Numbered from the stretch's first letter, positions 11,295 to 29,473 are shown. The stretch is 64,000 bases of DNA from Aplidium turbinatum (GCA_918807975.1 OU964931.1:7698251-7762250), one strand, 5' to 3'. Notes: generated by a model not told the origin, from the letters alone. Program-made: numbers and translations.

Positions 11295-12096
11295 CCACCA
11301 GAAATTCGACACCTGAGTAACTGCGTCATCGAAAAAATCAGAGAAGAAAAGCTCATTATGCGCCACCCATGCCACAATCAAGCTGTGGAGCACCACATAA
11401 AGCTTGTAACCGAAGCTTTATCAGCAGTAGCTGGCTTCAACAGACATGACAGTCTAATCAGGCTAAAGATTCGGTCACGAAAACTGATGAAGCAATTCAA
11501 TACCAAAAAGCAATTTCAATCTTAGGTCCTCCTGCCGATACCATTTCCCCCTGCATAACACTGGCATTTAATGTCGTCTTCTAGGTTTTTGTAATATTAT
11601 GTAACCCAATTTCATATTTGTTTGTTGTTACCATCCTGTGCTTGTGCTTGCTCTAAAACCACTCAAATGTGTGTTTCATTGGTTAGAGATATATCATACT
11701 CATTATGCTGATTTCTTGTGGAGTGATTATGTTATGGTGATGTTAAACTGTGCATAATGCTATGTGTTATTCATATTTGACCTGAAAATTACATTTTGTG
11801 AAAATAACCATATATATATCTAGTGAAATTTCGAAAAAAACTTCCTTTGAGACAGATAGGAAAGTGCACATTCTGCTTCTTTTGGCATCAAAATTAGCTC
11901 CCTAGCATCACCGCTCACATAGTTATGGCATTTTTATGAGATTTGACCCCCGCATGACCTTTGCGTCAAGGTTGTCACCTGAGTATTGGAGGCAACTTCC
12001 CAAAACCACTTTTAAAATAAGTTTTGGGACCAAAGGCAACTATTGAGAGGGGACGTTTTTTGAATTAGTGATTTTTATTTTTTTTACTCCACCCTA
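11295..12096 (+). mobile_element. fragment of a TAGGGTG-ended DNA transposon inside the LTR element
   Basis: Plus-strand frame 11,295-11,525 encodes HPCHNQAVEHHIKLVTEA and ends at a stop. This matches what I know as the C-terminal PCHxQAVERxVKLVTEA motif of a transposase family widespread in invertebrates. The right end, CCACCCTA at about 12,096, resembles the ends of the related elements at 12,362-15,460 and 21,928-25,759. No matching left end or target duplication is seen, so it is 5'-truncated. Confidence 0.6.
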
Positions 12097-12353
12097 ATAC
12101 CCACCACCCAACTTTTGCATTAAGTCTTCTGGTAAGGGTAACGGGTGACGATGGGTCTCCAGGGAAGGGTTCACCGTGACTGAATAATCGCCACATATGC
12201 GTAACTTGGTCTTCGCTTCTGAAGAGTTTGAAGGCTTACGAACTGGAACAACCGGTGTACCCCAATCGCAAAACTGAACTGGTGTCCATACACCACGTGC
12301 AATGCCCAAATCATAGGCTTGTGCTAAGTCCTCCTTTAGCGCGAAAGTTACAG
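12094..12353 (-). pseudogene. Gypsy reverse transcriptase remnant (fossil)
   Basis: The minus frame carries FCDWGTPVVPVRKPS and LRICGDYSVTVNP, conserved early motifs of a Ty3/Gypsy reverse transcriptase. It lies between the two DNA transposon insertions. Confidence 0.8.
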
Positions 12354-12361
12354 GCCTAGGT

Positions 12362-15300
12362 TAGGGTGGTCCTCAAATGTATGGTAAAATTTTAAAGTTG
12401 GAAAAGTTTGGTTCTTACCCTCTCATTTGGTTCCTTTTTACTAAAAAACAGTTCACTAAAAGTTTGAAGTATTTTGATAAAGGTTTAGAGGTGCCACATG
12501 ACCAGTGAAAATTGACAAAAATACGAAAAATTTGTCAAAATAGGTAAACCGCCTAAATGTATATATGTCTTAAAAACAAAACCTCAGCAATATACAATGC
12601 ACTGCAGATACAAATGAAGAAAAATAGGCAATAATCTTGCCAAATCCGGCAGTAGCAACTACTCCAGTCTGTAGTGGGCTATAAAATATACTGTAATGAT
12701 ACGCTGAGTGAATATGTTTATAAGTTAGATCACACCCACCTAGAGTGGACACATTTACAGGTCTCGTATATCAAAATATAATTCAGTCTGTGGACTTTAA
12801 GTGGTTCTCAATATTCTTATTATTGCAATTTGGAAGATGACGCAGAATATACTGCATTTGATCTTCATCTTTTGTCAGCAAATTGTTAAAATTTTGCATC
12901 AATGCAACACCTCTTTCAGCAAAATCGTTGATCACATGAAGACCACTAACAATACTTTTTTCTCTCTTATAACTTTCATCCAAATCCCATGCTACAACTT
13001 CCAGCTTTAGAAAGTCAGTATGGCAAATCCAAAATCTGGCACAATCGCATGGTGTTGGATGTGACAAAGTCTGATAAATCTTTTGAAAAGACATTATCTG
13101 GCAATGAAGAAATATGCTTCAATGGTGGACTACTCATTCCTTTATTGGTCAAGGCAAAAACTATAGCTTCTTTTTCAATACTTGAAACACCATCATCAAA
13201 AAATACAAGGCCAATGAGTTCTTCACTTATGTACCATAAGTGCATTGAGAATTTTTTCATTGCTTCTTTGGCTACCGCTGAATCATGTAGCTGATATTCC
13301 TTTAGTCTTTTTAACAATTGCAGATCATTCCGTGGGTCGCACGTTGTTAGAAAAGCAGTAAACCAAGATTAGAAGTATCCATTGCAATGCGTATGCACAT
13401 TGCAATGGATACTTTCAACACAAAAATGACAAATTTTTTGAAACCACATTGCTCCTTATTGGTCAAATCAAACTGCATTCTGAACAGCCAAATCTTCAAT
13501 GCATATATAGCAGTGGCCATCCATCTTGCCTGATGAAGGGCGCCGGGATAACGAAACCGAATGCCATGTGGTGGTGCTCGATTAGGAATTATGATAGATA
13601 ATTCAAGGAACTCTTGAGTCTTGATAGTATCTCTTGATTGAGTTTTTTTCCAACTGGTCTTTGCAAAAACTAATGATTTCATCAGAAGTCATCATTTTCT
13701 AGATTAGCAGAAGTCATCATTTTCTAAGGTGATATAACAATCTTTGTCAAAACTATCTCACTTTGCTTTAAATCCCTTGAAAACAAGAATATCCTGTCAG
13801 GATGATGACCCAAGACATGTTAAGAACGCTCTTTGCAACACAAGTTCTAGAATATGGTGACAGCAAGCCAAATGGAGCAAGTCCTTGTTTAATTCTTTTG
13901 CAATTGAGATACAGGCACCGGACTTAACACCAGTGTTGCTGGATGTGGTCAAAACACATTGCTCTTACATTGTCAACAACACCCCAATCTTTAACACATA
14001 CCATTACTCCATTAGCTTGTGCACTTCCTGATGAAGACTGCAACTTTGGCACTCCAAGCAATTTGTTAGTAGTCATTCCAGTGAAAATTACTGGTAACCG
14101 TTCAACTTTTTTTGTTATTAGTTATATCAAGAAGGAGTTTTCCATCCCAGTGAACTGTGAATATAGACTATAGAGTCATCAACAAATTCATCTCTAATTT
14201 TTATGGAGATCCCTTGCCGATGAACGATTCTTGCCCTACGTACGGTATCATACTGATGAGCAATTGAATGCTATTTCATCAAGGTCACATCCCGACTGCT
14301 AGCTGTTGCAGCTAAAACAAATGTCGCTTACCGATCACTTAGGGCAGTCTGATCTAAAGCAGATGATAAAGCCTTGTTCATGATTTTCTGAGGCCTCTTT
14401 TTGGAGTTGATGCTTTTTCCGTATGAATAACATCATCGTTCATTTTTTCACAATCACAACTGTCTTCGGCACTACTGCTAAAAGCTTCAGCAGTCTTGAC
14501 TTTCTTCCACAATAGCTGTTTTTCAACGTCTGATTTAGCTTTACGTTTAAGCTGTACCTTCTAGACTTTAATTGCATGCTTTTGTCGTGGCGCAATACAA
14601 AGTCTTTACTACCCATTTTACCTTGTTGATGTGGCAATCTTTGCATCACCAAACACTGTTTATCTTCTTCATTGGTCATGATGGAAAGAGCATCTTCATG
14701 TGCATTGTGCAATGTCAAATAGTCCTAAAATTTCATGTTTAAATTTGTTTTCTTTTTTAATTTGTGGTTTGGATCTTTTTTTGAAATCTTTTTGCAATGA
14801 TTTCCATTTCTGAAACAGCCTTTCTAATTTCTACTGCCCATTGAACTTTGGTAACAAAAACACCAACTTTCTTAGCCAAATAGTGAACAAGTGCCACTGC
14901 TATGCCTTGTATTCATACTAAATAAAGTCATGGAAAGTTGAGGAGTAGAAGCCACATGGTTGTGTCATACTGTGATGGGAAGATTAACTCCGTTTATAGG
15001 AAACTACTTCTTTAATAGGTGCATTGGTGCAATTAAATAAATGAATACAATTACAGCCACCGGCAGACAGATACAGGCTGCCTGCAGTAAAGCGAAGATA
15101 ATTCACTGAAGCAACATAGGGCGAAAAAGTTTGATTTTAACCCTATTTTCAGTTTTTTTGCATTTTCTCAAAAATTAAAGCAGTTAGAGCATACTTTCCT
15201 CTTGAGTACAGATAGGAATGTGGTTGCTTTGCATATTTTGACACCAAGCACAGTTCTCTATCTCATTTGGTTCTGGAGTTACGTAAATTTGAGCAAAAAT

Positions 15301-15460
15301 TCCCCGCGACCCCCCAGCTCGATTTTCAAGTTCATTGTGGCACCCCTAAACGTAGTCCAATGGGTCTCAATTTTTTATAGGTTTAGTTTTAAGTCATTTG
15401 GAGACTTTTCAAAGGGTAAGACATAGCAATTTCAAAAATTCGATTTTGGGGACCACCCTA
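12362..15460 (-). mobile_element. 3.1-kb DNA transposon (TAGGGTGG ends, 8-bp TSD) inserted in the LTR element
   Basis: Ends TAGGGTGGTCC and GGACCACCCTA are flanked by GCCTAGGT (12,354-12,361 and 15,461-15,468). Minus-strand pieces form one transposase family in order: LLGVPKL and DWGVVDNVRAMCFD (about 14.0 kb), SNTGVKSGACISIAKEL and CCHHILELVLQ (13.8-13.95 kb), IRFRYPGALHQARWMA (13.55 kb), GLHVINDFAERGVALMQNFN and LTKDEDQMQYILRHLPN (12.8-12.95 kb). Several frame changes separate these pieces, so the transposase is dead. The family is common in Hydra, aphids and molluscs; I do not know its superfamily with certainty. The target length and ends fit a hAT-like mechanism. Confidence 0.8.
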
Positions 15461-15465
15461 GCCTA

Positions 15466-16992
15466 GGTTTGAGAAAAACAGGTTTAGCATCAGACTTAAA
15501 ATCTATGTCTAGTTCATAATCTCGTAAGCACCCGAGTTCAGGCTTAATATCTTTGAATTCGTCACATAAGAGGGAGCATGCTTTCTCCAGATTCTTATCA
15601 GGCTTGTCGCATGACTGGATACTCTGTAACGTAGAATAGTTAGACAGAAGGAATTTATCGATAGAAATTCCTAAAGACGAGATTGCATCACGACCTAGCA
15701 AGTTTAGTCCTTTGACTGTCGTGACTACAAAAGGAATATTATCTGACCTTCCCGTGGAAGGACAAGTTACCTGGGCCGTGAAAGAACCCGTGATTGGTAC
15801 TAGATGCTTGGTAGCAGATTGGAACTGCGACACTGGTGCTTGCAATTGAGGTGCGCCTGCCCGAGTCCAGACGTCGTTGGAAAGGAAATTTCCATTTGTA
15901 GCAGTGTCCAGTTTTAAGTGTGTGGTTACCAAATTAATGGAGATCGGTACTTCCAACTTTGAATTTCGAGGTTTTCTGCAAGAACTAGAAAGCATGTTAA
16001 TTTCCTCGATACAATTTACCTTAGAAGGTTTGAACTGTCTAGCTTTCTTTCGACAAACACTCTGTAAGTGTTCCGTAATATTGCAGAAATGGCAAGTGGC
16101 TTTCTTAAACCTACAGTCATTGGCGTTGTGGTTGGAATTACCACAGCGATAGCATTCTTTATTTTTAGAAGAAAAGAAAGTACCTGTAAGTTGCCTAGTT
16201 TTTGGAGGTTTGCTGATGGTCCTTACTTTTGCAACTGTTGCTGGTGGAGTGCCGTAAACAGTTTCTTTGGCCACCTTGGCTGCCTCTTCGGTTTCTGATG
16301 CAACCTCCACCGCTCGTTTGAAAGTAAGTTCATCAGCTCTGATTTTGAATAACGCCTTAAGCACCGCCTCGTTACCTATTGAACAAATAAAACGAGTACG
16401 TAAAGCTTCGTCCAATGGATTTGAAATGGACGAGAAGTCACAGGTGGCAGCTCCCTGTCGTATGCGGATGGCTAGTTCTTGAGCTGTTTCACCGGGCTTG
16501 CGCTTCATTTCGCTCCAGTAACGGAATCGCTCCCTCACGATGAAGCGTTTTGGGTCGAATTGTTGAGCCATGTAATTTGTAATTTCCGTCATGGTGAGAT
16601 CGTTGACTTTCTTTGGGTTTGTTTCCTGCGCAGCCAAATTTGTTAACATTTTGTAGATTGTAGGTGATTGATTGGTGAGAAAAACCTGCGGCATTTTGTC
16701 TTGTGCGACTGAATGTGCTGCTACAAAGGTGTTAAACCTCTTCCAATAGTCTGCCCACAGTTCAGTGGTGGCATCGAACGCTACGAGCTTAGGTAAAGAT
16801 ACCTGTTGTTGTATTGTTGTTGGCTGTGATCTCGCAGTTTGGGCTCGTATTTCTCGTAGTTGTTCTTGGTGGCGCCTTTCTTGTTCTTCTTGTCGTTCCT
16901 GGTGACGTTGTTCTTGTCTGGCAATTTGCTCCTTCGTCTGGCGTTCTTGGTTGGCAATTTGTTGTTGCAGGACTTCGATCAGTTTCTCCATG
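15466..16992 (-). pseudogene. Gypsy gag and protease-like region (fossil)
   Basis: Long minus-strand frame from METs near 16,992. It opens with a glutamine/glutamate-rich coiled coil (QQQIANQERQTKEQ), then a retrotransposon gag core (ELWADYWKRF, FRYWSEMKRKPGET), two CCHC knuckles (CYRCGNSNHNANDC and CHFCNITEHLQSVC) and an aspartic-protease-like segment. It belongs to the broken LTR copy. Confidence 0.88.
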
Positions 16993-17050
16993 TTTCTAAA
17001 ATCCTGTAGAAATTCTGTAAAGATCCTGCTGGCGACGCCAGTTAAATGTC

Positions 17051-17358
17051 TGTTGTATTTCCAGACGTTTAATATAAAATAAACAATAATAATTGTAGCG
17101 ATAGCCAACCCAGTGAGAAAACCATTTACCTCTTGTACTTACTGATTCAGTGTATCAAAGCAATGCAATATATAGTAAGAAAGAAACGCAAAACAATCAA
17201 CTAAGGAACGTGGTACAGAACGCTTAATTGATTACACGCGCAGTGCGGTGGTAATCAATTCCAACGTCTGTACCAGAAAACGCTGAATGTGATTATGTAG
17301 TGAGGCAGGTCACAAGTTTACATAAAATCAACGTAAATAAAATGTTGGTACTTCTACA
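17051..17358 (-). repeat. 5' LTR of the Gypsy element
   Basis: Aligns with 9073-9385, with a few substitutions and short indels. The primer-binding region lies just inside at about 17,025-17,042. Confidence 0.85.
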
Positions 17359-18225
17359 CTAATCACGCGCAACTTAGTTCAAATCTTACGTCACAATGTC
17401 TGGCTTTGATCTCAGAGTAACATTGATAAGACAAGGTTGGTTACAAAATTAGATTAATACGAGTAGGCTATTACAGCAAGATGCAGCAAAATTTGTTAAG
17501 TTTTGGTATTACAGTAAGAAAGAAAAGGCCCAGGGAAAATTCACTTTCGCTCACATGACACACAAAAATAAACCTAAAGAAAAAGCCAAGTGAAACTTTG
17601 CACAGCAGAAAATAGTAGCGTTAGTGTGGAAGTTTTCCGACTCGTGCCCAGAGCATTGTGACGCAAGAAGCCACACGACCTCGTTCGTTGGAAGTTAATC
17701 AGTTTTGCGGCGTATTAAGCAGCTACACGGCGCTTTGACTCTTCAAGCGCACTTTGTTGTGCTGATGATAGCCCTTCAGAGTGACTTTGCTAAAATTTTA
17801 AAAAGCCTTCTAAACAGTAGCTATAGTTCTCAAATGGCGAAGAATCAAGATAAAGTGATTTAAGCATGATAATCGACGCTAAAACTAGTGTGTCTGCCGT
17901 GAGACTTAATTTGTCCGCTTAGATAGCTGCTCAGACCGGACACGTTTGTCCGCCGTCAGCAAAAACGAATTTCGAGGCCTGCTGTTCATTATTCTTTAAC
18001 TTAGCTGTAGCCGGCGTTGTATAGAATGTATAATTTGTGGGATGGCAAAACAATGTGTTTTGATTGCAACAATGTTAATAAGTGTGTAAAAATAGTCACT
18101 TTGATTCAATTTTTTTGCAGAGTTAGTTCAATTCATCAAGTTCCTAACGAGTTGACCAAACGCAGAGCGATCATACATTTTGCCTTGTTGAAAATCTTTG
18201 TTTAAAATATAGCTTTGTGTTAGAT
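17359..18225. other. gene-free stretch
   Basis: I find no coding frame, RNA gene or clear repeat boundary here. It separates the LTR element from the next hAT element. Confidence 0.5.
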
Positions 18226-18301
18226 CAACGGTGTTCAACCTGCGGCCGTCGATGAATAATTATGCGGCCGTTAACATGTAATTTAATAAGCATGTGTTGG
18301 T

Positions 18302-18369
18302 GGCCGTGCCCTGTTGTTGAAATGAAAAAAATAAATATTTTTTTCATTTCAACAACAGGGCACGGCCGC
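18302..18369. repeat. near-perfect palindrome inside the hAT element
   Basis: Arms GGCCGTGCCCTGTTGTTGAA and TTCAACAACAGGGCACGGCC enclose an A/T-rich centre that is itself complementary. The stem is about 33 bp with almost no loop. Confidence 0.85.
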
Positions 18370-18418
18370 CAATTTCATTAAATAAATTAAATGTATTTTA
18401 AATATTATAGGCTACAGG

Positions 18419-18542
18419 CAGGGCCTCAAAGCCTGAAAGAAGAAAAATAGCACAAAATCACATTTTTTCCACGTAGGGAGGCCCTTCAAAAGTCGGGGGG
18501 CCCGGGACACCTGCACCCTCTGCCCCCCTAAATCCGGGCCTG
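18419..18542. mobile_element. 124-bp hAT-type MITE
   Basis: GCTACAGG flanks both ends (18,411-18,418 and 18,543-18,550). Short ends CAGGGCC and GGGCCTG. No coding. Nested in the 18,226-19,364 hAT element. Confidence 0.7.
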
Positions 18543-19479
18543 GCTACAGGGATATCTAAAACCACTGGATACCTATATAATATTTCAAATTTTAGAGCTT
18601 GAAAAACATTTTCATCATTAATTTTTGTAGGCTAGACTGTATTGTTAAAATCGTTTAGAGACAAAACTTTTTCCTCAACCGAATTTCATTGTAACATTAG
18701 CCTACATTGTATTATGTCCTTAAAAAGAGAAAGAACACTAGCAGAGGAGAAAAGGGTATTCAACTCCAAATGGGAGTTGGATTATTTCATGATTGAGATG
18801 GCCAGCGCATACTATGATGTGTCTAATATGCAGTCAAATAATTAAAACTGTTAAAGGAGATAATGCAAAGCAGCATTTTCGTCGTCATATGTCACACAAT
18901 TACGCAAAATTAGGCAAGTCGGGGAAAATGTGGAAAAGTGCACTTGATTATCCAATGCTGCAATCCAATGAATATCCACTTGATTATCCAATCTTGTTCT
19001 TTTCGGAAGCACTTAGGCTACATATGCGAGTCTGCCTTTTCACAAATGAAGTACCTGAAAAACGAGTACCGAACGCGATTGTTGGACGAAAACCTGGAGT
19101 CTCAACTAAGACTGTATCTCGTGAGGTTCCCAACTTGGCAATTTTAATCTGCTCGTATGCAAAATCAAGGGAGTCACTAGTTGCAATATCGTAGACGGAA
19201 TAAATTCATTTTAAAAAGTGTTTGATATTTAGTAGATATTAACGAATAAATTCTTCTCTTAAATAACGCAAATTAAAAACAATCATTTAAAACTCACTTG
19301 CGGCCGTGCTTTGTAGAATTAATCTAAATGTGGCCGGCAATAGCAAAAAGGTTGTGCACCCCTGTGTTAGATGCTTACAGTACATGCTGCAAGGTCTTGA
19401 TCTAAAGCTGTCTGATATATTGTATTACTGTACATATATACTTGAAACATTGTTCATTTCTTGATTTTGATTATTGTAG

Positions 19480-19523
19480 GTTTGCTTAGTTCTAATAAGA
19501 TTTATACAATTTGTGGAGACATA
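19480..19523 (+). promoter_or_regulatory. FEN1 5' UTR with a 3' splice acceptor
   Basis: TTGATTATTGTAG at 19,467-19,479 is a plausible AG acceptor 44 bp before the FEN1 start. It could be the end of a 5'-UTR intron or a spliced-leader trans-splice site, as used by tunicates and several other phyla. No polypyrimidine tract is strong enough to decide. Confidence 0.35.
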
Positions 19524-20663
19524 ATGGGAATTCTTGGTTTGTCTAAATTGATTTGTGACAAAGCTCCTTCTGCTGTGAAGGAAAGTGAAATAAAAAATTA
19601 TTTTGGACGAAAAGTTGCAATTGATGCATCCATGGCCGTGTATCAGTTTTTGATAGCAATTCGTCAAGATGGAAATCAGTTAACAAACGATGAAGGAGAA
19701 GTAACGAGTCATTTGGCTGGGCTGTTTTATCGAACTATCAGACTTCTGGATAACGGTATAAAGCCTGTTTTTGTATTTGACGGAAAACCACCACAAATGA
19801 AATCTGGTGAATTAGCCAAAAGAGCAGAAAGAAGGGAAGAGGCTGAAAAGCAACTGGCCAAGGCTCAAGAAACTGGTGAAGCTGCAGATGTAGAAAAATA
19901 TTCCCGCCGATTAGTGAAAGTTACCAAGGAGCATATGTCTGATTGCAAAAAGCTTCTTCGTCTTATGGGAATTCCTGTTGTTGAAGCTCCAACAGAAGCT
20001 GAAGCACAATGTGCTCAGCTAGTAAAATCTGGAAAGGTTTATGCAACTGCAACGGAAGATATGGATGCTTTAACCTTTCATTCCACTCGTCTTCTACGTC
20101 ATATGACATTCAGTGAAGCTCGCAAAATGCCAATACAAGAATTTATTTATGACAGGGTTTTAAGTGAACTAGAAATGAGTCATGAGCAGTTTGTGGACTT
20201 GTGCATTCTTCTTGGCTGCGATTATTGTGATCACATTCGTGGAGTTGGTCCAAAAAGGGCTTTCGATCTTATCAAGCAATATAAAAGCATTGATGAAATA
20301 ATAAAGCACATAGATTCAAAAAAATATACTATCCCTACTGACTGGGTTTACAAAGAAGCAAGACAACTCTTCCTTACTCCTGATGTTTCAGATGCTGCTG
20401 ATGTTGACCTAAAGTGGACTGATCCATTGGAAGAAGATCTTGTTGATTTTATGGTCAACAAAAAAGGGTTCAATGAAGACAGAATTCGAGGTGGTATTAA
20501 GAAAATTCAAAAAAGTCGACAAAAGAGTACCCAGGGCCGTCTCGATGACTTTTTTAAAGTTCTACCATCATCTCCAGCCATAAAAAGAAAGTCTGACACA
20601 AAATCCAAAGCAGAGGCTAATAAAAAGAAGAAATCAGGAACGGGGTTTAAAAAAAGAAAATAA
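19524..20663 (+). CDS. FEN1: flap endonuclease 1
   Basis: Structure-specific 5' nuclease that removes RNA/DNA flaps in Okazaki fragment maturation and long-patch base excision repair; nuclear, PCNA-bound. The single exon encodes 379 residues (human FEN1 has 380). I start at [10 protein letters not shown] because this is the universal N-terminus, whose Gly2 becomes the processed end; the frame is open 21 codons further upstream. Metal ligands are in place: Asp34 (VAIDASM), Asp86 (VFDGKPP), the two Glu of EAPTEAEAQ near 158-160, [10 protein letters not shown] near 179-181 and [18 protein letters not shown] near 233 with its helix-hairpin-helix. PIP box QGRLDDFF near the C-terminus is followed by a Lys-rich NLS tail ending FKKRK. 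It looks fully intact and has no introns, as in vertebrates. It begins 159 bp after a hAT element. Confidence 0.98.
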   Translation: MGILGLSKLICDKAPSAVKESEIKNYFGRKVAIDASMAVYQFLIAIRQDGNQLTNDEGEVTSHLAGLFYRTIRLLDNGIKPVFVFDGKPPQMKSGELAKRAERREEAEKQLAKAQETGEAADVEKYSRRLVKVTKEHMSDCKKLLRLMGIPVVEAPTEAEAQCAQLVKSGKVYATATEDMDALTFHSTRLLRHMTFSEARKMPIQEFIYDRVLSELEMSHEQFVDLCILLGCDYCDHIRGVGPKRAFDLIKQYKSIDEIIKHIDSKKYTIPTDWVYKEARQLFLTPDVSDAADVDLKWTDPLEEDLVDFMVNKKGFNEDRIRGGIKKIQKSRQKSTQGRLDDFFKVLPSSPAIKRKSDTKSKAEANKKKKSGTGFKKRK

Positions 20664-21315
20664 TACAGCTAGGAACAGTTCTTAAACTGAACAGTTGAAT
20701 TGTATTTGCAATGTGATTGAGTTTACATTGGTACTGCCAATTTGTTTGAATTTGCTGTTGATATTAGTCATCCAAATTCGGTTTTGTCCCCACTAGTCTG
20801 GGTGTAAAATTTCATTTTTACAGACATATGTTTTCACTAATTAGTACAACAAAAGCTGTTAGAACAATATCCGTAAAGTAGACACAAGTCAAATACCATA
20901 GTCGAATATTTTTTGTCTGTGTTTCACATTGGCGAACAACTGGTATCATTCAAACCATTTTATGTATTGTTACAAGTTCGAAACTCTTGCATAGTGCATA
21001 TTGTTAAGTCACAAGTACTAATTGCATGTTATTATCAAAAAAATTAACTTGTTGGACGTTGGTTCGTCTTAATGGTTTCTTTTATAATAGAAAAATGGTC
21101 TTACCATAATGGTTATTCAAATAGCGGCTTGTGATACCAAATTGTACACAAAGCACATGTCAAGATTTCTATTTCGCTTAACCTACCCCACTGCCATTAG
21201 TTGAGTTTCGACATTCTGCCGATTTTGCTTTGTGAAGCGTTCTGCTCAATTTTTCACTTTAAGTTGCATTTTTAGTTACTTGGAAAGTGTTAAGTAATTT
21301 AACTGGAAGTCAGTT
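20664..21315. other. FEN1-ANAPC15 intergenic region
   Basis: FEN1 3' UTR and the start of ANAPC15 share 652 bp. I see no AATAAA signal, no TATA box and no repeat. The short head-to-tail spacing would allow a shared promoter region but does not show one. Confidence 0.5.
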
Positions 21316-27266
<5,951 letters not shown>

Positions 27267-27363
27267 TCTTGTCGGTATCTATGGTGAATGAGGTTTTTGT
27301 CTAGTAACAGCGTGCTCAATAGGAAACATTAATCCACTTGGATGTGTTCAATTCGTCATACTA

Positions 27364-27454
27364 CCCACGCAGCAAAATCTCGTCATTTTTACATTGATTC
27401 AACGTCTGCAAAGGTTGAATCAATGTAAAAGTGACGGATTTTGTTGTCTAGGTA
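27364..27454. repeat. 90-bp palindrome family, copy 1
   Basis: CTACCCACGCAGCAAAATC ... TTGATTCAACGT/AGGTTGAATCAA ... GATTTTGTTGTCTAGGTAG. About 100 bp after the ANAPC15 stop, so likely in its 3' UTR. Confidence 0.85.
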
Positions 27455-28053
27455 GCTTTAGTTTGGTTTGTTACCATAAAGTTGCAAAAATTCAGTAACT
27501 TCGTGAACTCTATATTGTTATCTCTCAATAAGCATTTTATTACTTTGTTGAGAAAGTTGTTTCACTTAACAAGTTACAGGGGATGGAAGGCTCATACCAA
27601 CCTTTCCCGATGTTCTTGCAATTTCTTATTTAGTGGTCCGCAAGGTGGCGCCAGAACTCAATGTTATTGCTTGTTCAAAACCTCATACAATTTGTACAAA
27701 AGATAAATTCTTTGGTACAAAAAAGCTAACTCTCTCCCGAAACTATGTTATCATACAATTTGTACGATAAAATTGCTAAGTCTGTCCAAGGTAGTCTTAA
27801 AATTGATACCTAATTACAGAGTATTTTCCACGTAATTGTATGTTTCCGAAATGTATGAGTTTAAAACAATTTTTAGGGTCACGTCGACAAGTATTTGCAG
27901 GCCCCTGCATTAATGTACATGATGTAGATGTGCATTGTAAGTAGTACAACCGTTACTTTGAATGCTCTTAAACCGTAGTTATAAGTTTTGAAGACAGACG
28001 CTGACGACCTGCGTTCCGTTGTCCGAGGATAAACATTTTGCATCAATCATCTC

Positions 28054-28131
28054 TGATTGCTTCCTTGCCTTCCCGTCCACTTAATCTAAATCTTCAATCA
28101 ACTACCAGGTAAAAGCCTGGATGCGACAAAC
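28054..28131 (+). repeat. SINE-B 3' fragment
   Basis: GATTGCTTCCTTGCCTTCCC through GCCTGGATGCGACAAA matches the ends of the SINE-B copies at 54,013 and 59,585. A SINE-A-like tail (GTCCGAGGATAAA) precedes it. Confidence 0.75.
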
Positions 28132-28581
28132 ATCTCTAATCATTCTATTCGATTGTGAGTTTAGATGTGTTTTTATTTATTTATTAAACATAAAAGGACG
28201 TTTGTTGATATTGATGTGTTTTTTGTGTCGGGTCGGACGAATTTATCTAGCTGAAATGTTAGCATTTTAGTTTATTGCTAAGCTCAAGTGAAAAAGTTAC
28301 TTTTAAAAACTACAATAAATTAAATGTGATCGTAGGTTACTTTTAAGTTTGCTATATCACGAGAGTTTTGAAGGTGAACAGTGAACAGTAACTTACATTC
28401 TATGTGTGATGTGAACTCTGAATTGAATTAAGTCTTTTCTGAAACACTTATGCTGCTCTTGTTGGCCGATATAATCGTTTATCTATCGCTATCAAATTGG
28501 CAGTAAATACTTGTGTTTTGTGCAGGTATCTTGTGTCGGGTTTATTACTTACCTATCAAAAGTTTGTGCTTATTATCCCCA

Positions 28582-28669
28582 CCCAGACAACAAATTAACT
28601 GCTTTTTACATTAATTCAACGTCTGCAGACGTTGAATTAATGTAAAAATCGGTTAATTTGTTGTCTGGG
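28582..28669. repeat. 90-bp palindrome family, copy 2
   Basis: Nearly perfect palindrome. Both arms carry the private variants ACAACAAATTAAC and ATTAATTC in place of the usual ACAGCAAAATCC and ATTGATTC. Confidence 0.9.
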
Positions 28670-29473
28670 CAGTTCGTTGTCTTTATTTTTCACTGCTTGT
28701 ATGATGTATCGTGTTCGTACTGTGTATTGTTTTATTTACTGTCAATGTAGTGCTTCGGAAGTCACTTCAAAACTTTAGATCTTTGATGCAAGGCGTTTGG
28801 AATCAGTCACCGAAACCCCATAATGATTATTATCAAAGTATTTCATGGACGCGTTGTTCATGATCTTTAAGAAACTATTTTTTATTGTTCTATTTCCAAT
28901 TTCCATCATCACTTTCCTCGCGGAATAAAGCGTCCTCTTTTACCGGACTGAATCATCACAGGCTTGTGATGAAGAAGACTGTGCGTGGTCAATGACATTT
29001 TCTTGTTCTTACTCGGCTATGATCGTGAAAACGCCAGTCACACTCCAAGTCTGACATGAAAAATTCAAGCGTTGGATTCTTGCCCAAACGGCAAATGTAT
29101 GCTAAAATTTGCATCTCAAGGTGGCGCTGTTGTCTTTATACGTTACATTTCTCGCTGCATTGGTGTTTGTTTTCAATGACTTTTTCGACAATAAAATCTG
29201 ACGGATATCTTTGGATCTGACGGTCATCGAATGTGTATTTTCAATTAGCTAGATTTTAGACAGAATGTTTTCATCCCGCACAAAGTTGAATATGTTTTAC
29301 TTGATTTTGTTTATTGTTCTGTTTGGTAGTTGCATGTTTATGTTAGTGAACCCTAACTGAATGTTATATTCCCTAACGACTTTATTCTTCTTCATTGTTT
29401 TATAGCTTTTTATAATATTTGTGTCAAGTAATAGTGTAGAGAGTTTTCTCAAAGTCCTCAGCTGTACATCGTC

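Larger units (their letters stand above)
9073..17358 (-). mobile_element. Ty3/Gypsy LTR retrotransposon, broken fossil
   Basis: Two similar LTRs of about 310 bp bound the element (9073-9385 and 17,051-17,358). A primer-binding-type TGGCGTCGCC lies just inside the 5' LTR and a GGGGGAGG polypurine tract just inside the 3' LTR. Order on the minus strand is 5' LTR, gag with two zinc knuckles, protease-like region, reverse transcriptase remnant, RNase H, integrase, 3' LTR, which is the Ty3/Gypsy order. The pol region is interrupted by two DNA-transposon insertions (11.29-12.10 kb and 12,362-15,460), so the element is not intact. LTR divergence is modest and small indels are present, suggesting middle age. 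No envelope gene is seen. Confidence 0.9.
18226..19364 (+). mobile_element. hAT element of the ZBED/GTF2IRD2-like type, deleted
   Basis: TGTTAGAT flanks both ends (18,218-18,225 and 19,365-19,372). Ends are CAACGGTGTTCAACC and GGTTGTGCACCCCTG. Frames encode a BED-like N-terminus (RVFNSKWELDYFMIE, CLICSQIIKTVKGDNAKQHF RRHMSHNY) and a C-terminal dimerisation piece (CESAFSQMKYLKNEYRTRLL DENLESQL), with the catalytic middle missing. This matches Charlie-type hAT proteins such as ZBED5 and GTF2IRD2. It contains a nested MITE and a long palindrome. Non-autonomous and broken. Confidence 0.85.
27267..29473. other. ANAPC15-SNAPC1 intergenic region
   Basis: Holds two palindromes of the 90-bp family (27,364-27,454; 28,582-28,669) and SINE tail fragments (28,054-28,131). 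An AATAAA at 28,314 may end ANAPC15 transcripts, though it is 1 kb from the stop. No other gene is seen. Confidence 0.45.
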
